A stretch of 64,000 nt of DNA from CBDBIG01 sp965205845 [NCBI: bacterium] (GTDB taxonomy: Bacteria > SAR324): contig CBDBIG010000002.1 of assembly GCA_965205845.1 (NCBI GenBank), positions 62,001 through 126,000 of the forward strand, written 5' to 3'. The translations under genes were made by a program, and so were the position numbers. Below, one piece after another: positions 35,672 to 43,086 of the stretch; position 1 is the first letter of the stretch; each line of letters begins with the position of its first letter. The notes beneath the pieces were generated by a model. It was given only the letters and a program-made list of their open reading frames with translations, was not told the DNA's origin and did not search any database.

Positions 35672-35837
35672 TGAGATGAAACGCTTTATTGAAGAGTCCC
35701 GAGCAAGCGACCGCCTGCTTAAAGAAGGCAAACTCAAGCCTGTGTCAAGGCACCTGCAGGCCAAATTCGATTCGGCCGAAATGGAGTTGGTCGAGGATGT
35801 CCCCCCCGCCAAACCCAAACCGGGCAAAAAAGGCTAA
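35661..35837 (+). CDS. Small protein overlapping the ADP-ribosyltransferase gene (candidate immunity/antitoxin)
   Basis: A 58-residue acidic-then-basic protein starting MPSDEMKRFIEESRASDRLL, whose ATG lies 11 bases inside the end of the transferase gene (an in-frame ATG at 35643 is further upstream). Tight overlap with a toxin-like gene suggests coupled translation, as for immunity or antitoxin proteins. The proline/lysine-rich tail is low complexity. No family is known to me, so immunity is inference from position. Confidence 0.5.
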   Translation: MPSDEMKRFIEESRASDRLLKEGKLKPVSRHLQAKFDSAEMELVEDVPPAKPKPGKKG

Positions 35838-35842
35838 GGCAA

Positions 35843-36310
35843 GTGTGGTTATTTACCCCAAAGGCCTTTCTTTCTATCGTGGCGCACACAGACGACCCCG
35901 CCAACTTGCGCCTGGTGCGTGCCCGCCGCCCTGGTGAGATTGAGGCGCTTTTTCCTGTTGCGCTCGTGCACACCACTCCCGACGCCGATTTATCCCTATT
36001 GAGGCGCTTTTTCCTGTTGCGCTCGTGCACACCCCCAATGCCGATTTATCCCTATTGAGGCGCTTTTTCCTGTTGCGCTCGTGCACACCACTCCCGACGC
36101 CGATTTATCCCTATTGAGGCGCTTTTTCCTGTTGCGCTCGTGCACACCCCCAATGCCGATTTATCCCTATTGAGGCGCTTTTTCCTGTTGCGCTCGTGCA
36201 CACCACTCCCAATGCCGATTACCCCTTTCGCGCATGCCTGCCAGCCCAGCAAAGCGCCTGCCTTGCACAGCGTCTGGGCTGTAATGGCCAACCAATACGA
36301 GCAAAGCAAC
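35843..36310 (+). pseudogene. Prophage gene disrupted by an alternating 59/56-bp tandem repeat
   Basis: The frame opens with a GTG and reads FLSIVAHTDDPANLRLVRAR then RPGEIEALFPVALVHTTPDA, which I recognise as a short phage protein family of unknown function located among head genes. Four repeat units then break the frame. After the last, the sequence resumes as ALFPVALVHTTPNADYPFRA, the expected continuation. Joining the first half-unit to the last would restore one reading frame; the 230 inserted bases leave a shift of two. The 3' part also seems fused to the next gene by deletion. Confidence 0.65.
35942..36215. repeat. Alternating 59/56-bp tandem repeat
   Basis: Units at 35942 (59 bp), 36001 (56), 36057 (59), 36116 (56) and a final partial unit at 36172. 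The 59-bp form contains ACCACTCCCGACGCC; the 56-bp form has ACCCCCAATGCC at the same place; the last unit has the hybrid ACCACTCCCAATGCC. The higher-order period is 115 bp. Confidence 0.96.
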
Positions 36311-36312
36311 CC

Positions 36313-36558
36313 GCCTTAAATTTGTGGGCGTGGCCCAAGCGGGGGCAAAAAACGGCACAACGGCAGGCGAGGTGAGCGTGCTGGTGCGCCGTGGGGTGTT
36401 TGGCTTTAAAAAAGCCACAACGCTGACCAAGGCAGATATTGGTAGCGATGCCTATGCCCTTGATGACCAAACGGTGACCGATGTGTCGGCAGGGGCTTGC
36501 CAAGGTGGGCAAAATCATCAACGTAGACGATAACCTTGCATGGGTGGAGGTAGTATAA
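36313..36558 (+). pseudogene. Small head-decoration-like prophage protein, frameshifted
   Basis: Reads GVAQAGAKNGTTAGEVSVLV, then GFKKATTLTKADIGSDAYAL and DDQTVTDVSAG, a pattern of short capsid-associated proteins found just before the Mu-like major head gene. Near 36495 the frame shifts by one base; the other frame ends KVGKIINVDDNLAWVEVV at 36558, right before the head gene start. The N-terminus is missing. The protease/scaffold gene gpI expected just upstream is absent. Confidence 0.6.
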
Positions 36559-37449
36559 ATGATCATCAACAGACAAAGCCTAGACGACTTATTTGTTGGG
36601 TACAGCGCAGCCTTTAATCAAGGCTTTGGGATGGCGGGTGACGACTGGCAAAAGGTAGCGATGCCGGTTGCTTCAAGCACGGCAGAAAATCACTATGCAT
36701 GGTTGGGCAGCATCAAAGGGATGAATTTGTGGCTGGGAGATCGCATCATTTCGAGCATGGCCAGCCACGACTACCGCATCAAAAACAAGCTCTGGGAAGA
36801 CAGCGTCTCGGTCAATCGCACAGACATTGAAGACGACCAAGTTGGGGTGTATACCCCACTCTTTACCGAGATGGGGCGCTCGCTGATGGCACACAAAAAC
36901 GAGTTGGTCTTTGGCTTGCTCAAGAAAGGTTTTAAAAGCCCTTGCTACGATGGGCAGTATTTCTTTGACACCGACCACCCCATTGAAAACAAAGACGGTA
37001 GCACCACCACGGCATCCAATAGCGGTGGAGGCAGTGGTAGCCCGTGGTTTTTGCTCGACACCAGCCGCATGATTAAGCCGATTATCTTTCAAGAGCGCAA
37101 AAAGGGGCTGCTTGTGCGCAAAGACCGCTCCGAGGATGACAATGTGTTTATGCGCAACGTCTACCTTTACGGTGTGGAGTGCCGCGACAATGTCGGCTTT
37201 GGCTTGTGGCAGCTGGCCTACGGCAGCAAACAAAGCCTTACCACCGACAACTACAAAGCCGCCTTTGCAGCGTTGGAGAGCATGAAAAACCGCGGGCGGC
37301 CCCTGGGCGTAAAGCCCACGATGCTGGTGGTGCCACCCGCACACAGAGAGGCGGCCCTAGAGATACTAAACGCCGAGAGAAACATGGCTGGCGCCACCAA
37401 CGTCTGGCGGGGCACAGCAGAGCTCTTGGTTTCATCTTGGCTGGCTTAA
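36559..37449 (+). CDS. Mu-like major head subunit (gpT family)
   Basis: A 296-residue capsid protein. Family segments include INRQSLDDLFVGYSAAFNQG at the N-terminus, KNKLWEDSVSVNRTDIEDDQ, YDGQYFFDTDHPI in the middle and VVPPAHREAALEILNAERNM near the end. The length is normal and the frame intact. Its start follows the preceding stop directly, with GGAGG 10 bases upstream. Confidence 0.9.
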   Translation: MIINRQSLDDLFVGYSAAFNQGFGMAGDDWQKVAMPVASSTAENHYAWLGSIKGMNLWLGDRIISSMASHDYRIKNKLWEDSVSVNRTDIEDDQVGVYTPLFTEMGRSLMAHKNELVFGLLKKGFKSPCYDGQYFFDTDHPIENKDGSTTTASNSGGGSGSPWFLLDTSRMIKPIIFQERKKGLLVRKDRSEDDNVFMRNVYLYGVECRDNVGFGLWQLAYGSKQSLTTDNYKAAFAALESMKNRGRPLGVKPTMLVVPPAHREAALEILNAERNMAGATNVWRGTAELLVSSWLA

Positions 37450-37465
37450 AAGGGGTAAAAAAACC

Positions 37466-37684
37466 ATGACGATAACCATCATCGCCCAGCACCCCATGTG
37501 GCGTGCTGGCAGGCAATGGCCACAAGGCGAGACCCGTGTCGAGGAAGGCTTAAGCAAGGAGGCTTTAGCAGCCCTTGAGACCGACCCCAACTTTAGCGTG
37601 CAAGGAGCCAAAAAAGCCAAGGAAGCCAAAACCAAGCCAGGGGCAGACGCCAAAAAGCCTAACCAAGGGGAGAAAGGAGAGTAA
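37466..37684 (+). CDS. Small Mu-like prophage protein (HI1506-like)
   Basis: A 72-residue protein: IIAQHPMWRAGRQWPQGETR, then EEGLSKEALAALETDPNFSV, then a lysine-rich tail. This fits the small FluMu/HI1506-related proteins between the major head protein and gp36, whose function is unknown. Confidence 0.7.
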   Translation: MTITIIAQHPMWRAGRQWPQGETRVEEGLSKEALAALETDPNFSVQGAKKAKEAKTKPGADAKKPNQGEKGE

Positions 37685-37687
37685 GCG

Positions 37688-38108
37688 ATGCCCTACGCCA
37701 CAAAGGCAGATGTTGCGGACATGTATGGCCAAGACGCGTTACGCAACGCGGCGCCCCTCACCGAGGCGGGCGAAGTGGACGGCGCCGCGGTTGCGCGCGC
37801 ACTGGCAGATGCAAGCAGTTTAATGGATGCCAGCATTGGCGTGCGCTACACCTTGCCCTTGGCCGAGCCTCCTGGCGTGCTTAGCCCAGGTGTGCGTTGA
37901 CCTTGCCTTGGGACAAATGGCGCAAACCGCAGGGCGCATGACAGAAGAGATTGGCGACAGGCGCAAAGAGCGCGTCCAATGGCTCGGGCAGGTGGCAAGG
38001 GGCCTGATCAGCCTAGGGGCAGCGATTGAAGAGCCCCGTTCAGGAGGCGCGCCTGCGGTGCAAAGCACGCCCCGCCAGTTGACAAGAGACGCTTTGCGAG
38101 GGCTTTAA
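37688..38108 (+). pseudogene. gp36-like protein (DUF1320), frameshifted
   Basis: The first frame gives MPYATKADVADMYGQDALRN and RALADASSLMDASIGVRYTL, the opening of DUF1320, and stops at 37898. An extra base near 37885 separates it from the continuation in the next frame, QVCVDLALGQMAQTAGRMTE and RKERVQWLGQVARGLISLG, which ends at 38108. Without the shift the protein would have the normal length of about 140 residues. Confidence 0.82.
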
Positions 38109-38112
38109 AAAA

Positions 38113-38571
38113 ATGGCAGGCGTGCAAATTGAGGCCGACCTAAGCGGGCTAAAAACACTAAACCAGCGCATTGCACGCTTGGGCAAGGTGGATAAGCGTA
38201 AACTGCTAAACGCCTTGGGCGCAGAGATGGAAAGCCAAACCAGGCGCAGGTTGGCGGAGGAGAAAGAGAGCCCCGAGGGAGAACCGTGGAAGGCGTGGTC
38301 GCCAAAACATGCCCAAACCCGCCACGGCGGGCAGGGCTTGTTGCTGGGCGAAGGGGCGTTATTGGATAGCATCACCTTTGCCGTGCCCAACGATGGGGCG
38401 GTGTTGGTGGGTAGCAACCTGGTCTACGCCGCCATTCACCAGTTTGGCGGGGCGGAGGTGGGCAAAGAAGGGTTGCCAGCGCGCCCCTACCTTGGGCTTA
38501 GCGCCGCCAACAACCAAGACCTGGTCGAGGTGATAGAAGATTTTTTAAAGAAAGTGCTCCATGGCAGATAA
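38113..38571 (+). CDS. Mu gpG-like virion morphogenesis protein
   Basis: A 152-residue protein of the phage virion morphogenesis family (Mu gpG, P2 gpS), thought to act in tail completion or head-tail joining. Typical segments are ESQTRRRLAEEKESPEGEPW, LLLGEGALLDSITF and YAAIHQFGGAEVGKEGLPAR followed by PYLGLS. The frame is intact, and it overlaps the next gene by 11 bases. Confidence 0.85.
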   Translation: MAGVQIEADLSGLKTLNQRIARLGKVDKRKLLNALGAEMESQTRRRLAEEKESPEGEPWKAWSPKHAQTRHGGQGLLLGEGALLDSITFAVPNDGAVLVGSNLVYAAIHQFGGAEVGKEGLPARPYLGLSAANNQDLVEVIEDFLKKVLHGR

Positions 38572-39106
38572 CCCGCCCACCCCAGGGCTAAAAGGCTTGT
38601 TAAGCGCCGTTGCGGGGGGCTTGCGCGCGGGTTTAAGTGGCCTTAAAGGAGGGGTAAAAACCCACGGCGGGCGCTTTAGCCTTGAGGAGTTAAAGCGCTA
38701 TGCCCAGCAGGCCCCAGGGGTGAGGCTTGCCTTGCTAGGGGTGGAGCGCGTCGAGTGCACCAGTTTTGGCAAAGTGTGGCTTCACGCAAGGCTGGGGGCG
38801 TTTGTGATTGCCGCTGGCCAAGGGCGCAACGCGCAGGCTTTGCAAATTAGCACGGCCCTTGGGGTGCTGGTGGCAGACAACAGGTGGGGCGTAGAAGAAT
38901 GGGCGCACACCCCCCAGGAGGCGCGCTGCGATAACCTTTACGATGCTGCCCTCGATAAAACGGGCATCGCCATTTGGGCAATCACTTGGCGCCAGCGCAT
39001 TGAGCTCGAAAAAGAGCAAGTCTTAAGCGATTTAACCCGCGTTGACACCACCCTAAACGGCATTCAAGACACCATTACACTATCCTTAAGAGGAGTGTTC
39101 GAGTAA
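38561..39106 (+). CDS. Mu gp37-like protein (DUF1834)
   Basis: A 181-residue tail protein. The segment VRLALLGVERVECTSFGKVW and the closing RVDTTLNGIQDTITLSLRGV fit DUF1834. It lies between gpG and the small DUF2635 gene, in the normal Mu order. Confidence 0.75.
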   Translation: MADNPPTPGLKGLLSAVAGGLRAGLSGLKGGVKTHGGRFSLEELKRYAQQAPGVRLALLGVERVECTSFGKVWLHARLGAFVIAAGQGRNAQALQISTALGVLVADNRWGVEEWAHTPQEARCDNLYDAALDKTGIAIWAITWRQRIELEKEQVLSDLTRVDTTLNGIQDTITLSLRGVFE

Positions 39107-39310
39107 ATGAAACCCATTTTTGTAAAACCCCGTGCGGGGCTGAAGGTGTACAACATTCAAACGAACGAACACCACCCGCCAGAGGGCGAATATGTGGCCA
39201 ACACCCTCTACATTCAAAGGCGCATTAAGGCTGGTGAATTGACAATTTGCAACCCACCAGCAGAATGCGCAGACCAACAACCAGCAAAACGGGGCAAAAA
39301 GAAAGGATAG
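39107..39310 (+). CDS. Mu gp38-like small protein (DUF2635)
   Basis: A 67-residue protein beginning MKPIFVKPRAGLKVYNIQT, with EGEYVANTLYIQRRIKAGEL, the common form of DUF2635. Its start immediately follows the preceding stop (TAAATG), and it lies directly before the tail sheath gene. Function unknown; it is conserved in Mu-like tail modules. Confidence 0.75.
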   Translation: MKPIFVKPRAGLKVYNIQTNEHHPPEGEYVANTLYIQRRIKAGELTICNPPAECADQQPAKRGKKKG

Positions 39311-39318
39311 AAAAAGCC

Positions 39319-40770
39319 ATGACCATCGCATTTAACAGCATTCCTGTTGGCATCCAAGTGCCAGGGCAGTATGTGGAGTTTGACAGCAGCCAGGCGGGCA
39401 CCAGCACGCAAGTGCGCCGTATGCTGGTGATTGGTCACGTGGCCAGTGGTGGCAGCGCAAGCCCAGGCGAGGCGGTGCGCGTGGACAACGCCAGCGCCGT
39501 GGCGGGTTTGTTTGGCCAAGGCAGCCAGGTGGGGACAATGGCACGCGTGGCCAAGGCAGCCCATCGGCTAGGCGAGGTGTGGGCGCTGCCCCTGGCCGAT
39601 GCAAGCGGCGCAGCCAAGGCAAGTGCCAGCATCGTTGTGGAAGCAACCAGCGCTCAAGCAGGCACCATTGCCTTGTACATTGCAGGCCAGCGGGTGGCCG
39701 TGGGGGTGCAGGCTAGCGCCGATGCCAACACCATTGCAACCGCCATTCAAACCGCCTGCAATCAGGCTTCGCCCGCCTTGCCTGTAGTCGCTACGGTGAG
39801 CACCAACACCCTCACCCTTACATGCCGTTGGGGCGGCACAACGGGCAACCAGATTGACCTGCGCCATTCCTACCTTCAAGCCCAAGCCTTGCCCAGTGGC
39901 GTTACCCTTGCTCTCACCGCTTTTACGGGCGGGGCAACCGACCCCAACCTCACCAGTGCATTGGCCGCCCTAGGCGACACCCAATACCATAGCCTTGCCA
40001 TGCCCTATCATGAGCGCGCAGCGCTAAGCGCATTGGATAGCGTGCTCCAAAGCCGTTGGGGCCCCTTGGAAGCCAAGGAGGGGGTGGCGTTTATCCCTGC
40101 CGTAGGCACGCTAAGCGCCATGACCACCCTTGGCGAAGCCTGCAACAGCCAACTGATCTGCCTGGTTGGGGTGGGCAAAAGCCCCAGTGCCCCTTGGTCA
40201 TGGGCAGCCACCACTGCTGCGGTAAGTGAGCGCGAAGCAGCCCTTGACCCAGCGCGCCCCTTGCAAACACTGCTCCTGCCAGGGGTGCTTCCCCCCAACG
40301 ATGGGACCACCCTCGATTATACCGAGCGCAACACCGCCCTTAAAAAAGGCGTGTCGACCACCACCACCCAGGCGGGCAAGGTGCGCATTGAACGCCTGGT
40401 TACCCCCTATGCCACCAACCCCGCGGGCGCGGCCGACGGCGCCTACCACGACCTGACCGTCGTGCGCATCCTGGCTTTTTTGCGCAGTAGCCTGCAAAGG
40501 CGCATCGCCTTAAAATACCCGCGCCACAAGCTGGCCAACGATGGCGCCACGGGAGACAACGTGGTCACCCCCAGCACGCTGAAGGCAGAGATTGTGGCCC
40601 TGTTCACCCAGTGGGAAGCCGCAGGGCTGGTTGAAAACCCCGAGGCTTTTATCAAAGGCCTGCGCATTGAACGCGATAGCACCGATCAAAACCGCATTAA
40701 CGCCAGCCTGCCACCCGATATTATCAACGGCCTGCGGGTGCTGGCTGCCAAAATTGAATTTAGGCTATAA
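39319..40770 (+). CDS. Tail sheath protein (Mu gpL-like)
   Basis: A 483-residue contractile sheath protein from the ATG at 39319; the frame is open to 39247, inside the previous gene. It opens ITIAFNSIPVGIQVPGQYVE-like (IAFNSIPVGIQVPGQYVEFD) and ends RINASLPPDIINGLRVLAAK, both typical of gpL. The segment YHDLTVVRILAFLRSSLQRR precedes the C-terminal domain. Intact. Confidence 0.92.
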   Translation: MTIAFNSIPVGIQVPGQYVEFDSSQAGTSTQVRRMLVIGHVASGGSASPGEAVRVDNASAVAGLFGQGSQVGTMARVAKAAHRLGEVWALPLADASGAAKASASIVVEATSAQAGTIALYIAGQRVAVGVQASADANTIATAIQTACNQASPALPVVATVSTNTLTLTCRWGGTTGNQIDLRHSYLQAQALPSGVTLALTAFTGGATDPNLTSALAALGDTQYHSLAMPYHERAALSALDSVLQSRWGPLEAKEGVAFIPAVGTLSAMTTLGEACNSQLICLVGVGKSPSAPWSWAATTAAVSEREAALDPARPLQTLLLPGVLPPNDGTTLDYTERNTALKKGVSTTTTQAGKVRIERLVTPYATNPAGAADGAYHDLTVVRILAFLRSSLQRRIALKYPRHKLANDGATGDNVVTPSTLKAEIVALFTQWEAAGLVENPEAFIKGLRIERDSTDQNRINASLPPDIINGLRVLAAKIEFRL

Positions 40771-40782
40771 GGAGTCACACCC

Positions 40783-41145
40783 ATGCAACACGCAGGCAAA
40801 GCAAGCATTAAAATTGACGGCGACACCCTGCCCACCAAGGATGGCGCCACCCTTGACATCGGCGGGGTCAAGCGCAACACCGTCATCGGGGGCAACAAGG
40901 TGCTAGGCTACGCAGAAGAACCAATGCCTGCCCGCGTTGAATGCGAAGTGTTTGTGGGCAAGGGCACCAGCCTTGAGCGCTGGCGGCAGGTTGAAGACGC
41001 CACGATTACCTTTGAAACCGACACAGGCAACGTGTACGTCTTGCCAAATGCCTGGCTAACCGACCCCCCTGCGCTCACAGAGGCAAAAGACGGCAGCACC
41101 GCCCGCCTCGTATTTGAAGCCGTGGATGCAAAGGAGATTGCTTAA
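40783..41145 (+). CDS. Tail tube protein (Mu gpM-like)
   Basis: A 120-residue protein with KASIKIDGDTLPTKDGATLD, GGVKRNTVIGGNKVLGYAEE and DTGNVYVLPNAWLTDPPAL, as in Mu gpM. It follows the sheath gene with AAGGAG upstream of its start. Intact. Confidence 0.88.
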   Translation: MQHAGKASIKIDGDTLPTKDGATLDIGGVKRNTVIGGNKVLGYAEEPMPARVECEVFVGKGTSLERWRQVEDATITFETDTGNVYVLPNAWLTDPPALTEAKDGSTARLVFEAVDAKEIA

Positions 41146-41439
41146 ATGAAAGAGGTTTTGCTTACCCAAGGCTGGCTGATTGGCGGGGTGCGCGAGAAAA
41201 GCGTGCAGGTTGGCTTTTTTAATGTGGGCGACATGTTGGATGCAGAGAATGTGGAGGGCGAATTAGCCCGGGGTTTGTTTTTGTTGGGGCGGCGCATTAA
41301 ACGAGTGGGCGCAGAAGAGGTAAGCATTACGGTGGAGATGCTAAGGAAACTAAGCGCAGGCGACATAGCCCAAATTCAACAGGCAGCAGACGAACTGGAC
41401 GCAAAAGAGGAAGCAGTGTCATGCCTGGGGGAGCGCTAA
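41146..41439 (+). CDS. Tail assembly chaperone (Mu gp41-like)
   Basis: A 97-residue protein whose C-terminal part (RRIKRVGAEEVSITVEMLRK, LSAGDIAQIQQAADELD) fits the short tail assembly chaperone. Its TAA lies 19 bases inside the next small ORF, which is in the -1 frame. In Mu-like and many other phages this pair is made by programmed -1 frameshifting; here a G-run (CTGGGGGAG at about 41425) could serve as the slip site. Confidence 0.8.
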   Translation: MKEVLLTQGWLIGGVREKSVQVGFFNVGDMLDAENVEGELARGLFLLGRRIKRVGAEEVSITVEMLRKLSAGDIAQIQQAADELDAKEEAVSCLGER

Positions 41440-41582
41440 TTGGCATCGGGGCGCTGGTTTTGCGCGTGCAAGATCCCTTGCGCAGGCAAGTGAGGGTGCT
41501 GCTTAAACACGGCTTCACCCTGGCGGATGCCAAAGGCCTCACATTGCGCAGCATGCAACGCTGGATAAAGGCACTGGAGTAA
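41421..41582 (+). CDS. Tail assembly chaperone extension (-1 frame)
   Basis: Fifty-three codons in the -1 frame relative to the chaperone, containing DPLRRQVRVLLKHGFTLADA and RSMQRWIKALE. It may be reached by frameshifting at the G-run, giving a longer gp41 form, or by its own ATG. The position directly before the tape measure gene is the standard one. Confidence 0.65.
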   Translation: MPGGALIGIGALVLRVQDPLRRQVRVLLKHGFTLADAKGLTLRSMQRWIKALE

Positions 41583-41587
41583 AAGTT

Positions 41588-42988
41588 ATGGCAGATTTAC
41601 AGGCCAGCTTATACCTGCGGCTTAGGGGAAGCCTGGTGCGCGATGCAAGGCGCAACAGCGCTGCCCTAGAGCGTTTGGGCAGGCACGGCAAGCGCTCTTT
41701 TGAGAGGATTACACGCAGCGCAAAACGGGCAACAGCCGCTATCCGCAGGCACGGGCAGGCCGCCACCAAAGGGATTTTGCGCAGCACCACAGGCAAGTTT
41801 GCAGCAGCCCTTGGTGCGGGGGCGGCCATCTCAAAGGCTATCAAAAGGGAAGACCAAGCCGCCTATTTGCAAGCTGTCAGTGGCAAATCTAAGGAAGAGA
41901 TTAAAAAGGTGTTTGACCTAATTACCGAGCGCGCAAAACAAACGGGCCTTGGCATTGACAAGCAGTTTGAGGTGGCCAAGACACTCCAAGACCAGGGCGG
42001 CTTGCTAGATGTGTTTGCAAAGAACCATGACCTCATTGGCGATGTGGTGCAAGGCACAGGGGGCAACCCCGCAGACATTGGCGCCCTGATTAGCGTGCTC
42101 AAACAAACCGTGGGCGCAGACCTGCCCAAAGCCCTTGGGGTGCTGGTTGGCCAAGCCCAAAAAGGCAACGTAACCCTTGGCAAACTTGCCTTGGTTGCGC
42201 CGGAGTCTCTGGGGGCATACAAATTAGGCACGGGGCGCACCCCCGAGCAAACCGTGGCCGAGGTGGGCGCCTTGCTACAGCGCGCCCAAGTGGCGGTGGG
42301 TAGCCCCGAAAAAGGCGCGACGGGCGTGCGCAACCTGATTACCGCCCTCACCAACTACAGCAACAAGCGCTACTTGCAAAACGTGGCGGGCATCAAGGTG
42401 CAGCAAAACGACAAAACCACGGTAAACTTGCTCGACATATTGGAGGGCTTAAAAGCCTACATTGGCGGCGATGAAAGAAAGCGCGCCAGGGTCTTTGATA
42501 GGCTGGGCATTGATGTGGAGTCGGCGGGGGTCTTAAAAGACCTGCTAAGCGGCGGACTTGACGCTGCCAAAGCCCTCGCCGTGACCAAGGGCAACCCCGC
42601 CCTCATCAAAACCCAAGCAAAGGCCATTCAAGCCACCAAGTCGGCCACGGCCGTCAGGGCGCTGGCTTCTGCCGAAGCGGTAAGCAACCCTGTGGTCCAT
42701 AAAATCACTGAGGTAGTTGCCCAAGGGGCTAAAAGGATTGAAGGCGCTGTGCAGGTAAAGCGAATAAAAAAGGGTGTTTCGCGCCAAGCAAACCACACAG
42801 CGCAGCATTTTCTGCAGACAACAACCCCAGAGCAAATCAATTCACCTGACGGCCAACTTCTCATCGAAAAACTGCTAAAAGACCAAGTGCATCTAAGCGC
42901 AGAAATGGTGAAGCAGTTAAAAGCCCTGCGCAAGGATGCAAACCAACCCCTAACCCCAACCCTTAACACCGGGAGCATCACCCAATGA
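41588..42988 (+). CDS. Tail tape measure protein
   Basis: A 466-residue, largely helical protein starting MADLQASLYLRLRGSLVRDA, with a strongly basic stretch and a helical first domain. Its position after the chaperone pair and before gpN identifies it. It lacks the long hydrophobic segment that many tape measures have and is shorter than the Mu protein, so part may have been lost. It ends in ATGA, overlapping a small ORF. Confidence 0.8.
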   Translation: MADLQASLYLRLRGSLVRDARRNSAALERLGRHGKRSFERITRSAKRATAAIRRHGQAATKGILRSTTGKFAAALGAGAAISKAIKREDQAAYLQAVSGKSKEEIKKVFDLITERAKQTGLGIDKQFEVAKTLQDQGGLLDVFAKNHDLIGDVVQGTGGNPADIGALISVLKQTVGADLPKALGVLVGQAQKGNVTLGKLALVAPESLGAYKLGTGRTPEQTVAEVGALLQRAQVAVGSPEKGATGVRNLITALTNYSNKRYLQNVAGIKVQQNDKTTVNLLDILEGLKAYIGGDERKRARVFDRLGIDVESAGVLKDLLSGGLDAAKALAVTKGNPALIKTQAKAIQATKSATAVRALASAEAVSNPVVHKITEVVAQGAKRIEGAVQVKRIKKGVSRQANHTAQHFLQTTTPEQINSPDGQLLIEKLLKDQVHLSAEMVKQLKALRKDANQPLTPTLNTGSITQ

Positions 42989-43086
42989 AAACCCTGTTTA
43001 GAGGCTTAACATTTGCCGTTTTTTTGGCGCTTGGCACACCCGTTTTTGCCCACCCCCTCACAAAATGGAGCCACCCCCCTGTATGA
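42985..43086 (+). CDS. 33-residue signal-peptide-only ORF
   Basis: MKTLFRGLTFAVFLALGTPV then FAHPLTKWSHPPV. It starts in the ATGA of the tape measure stop and ends in the ATGA that starts the next gene. It has a clean signal peptide and almost no mature part, so it is either a coupling leader or a truncated secreted protein. Confidence 0.45.
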   Translation: MKTLFRGLTFAVFLALGTPVFAHPLTKWSHPPV

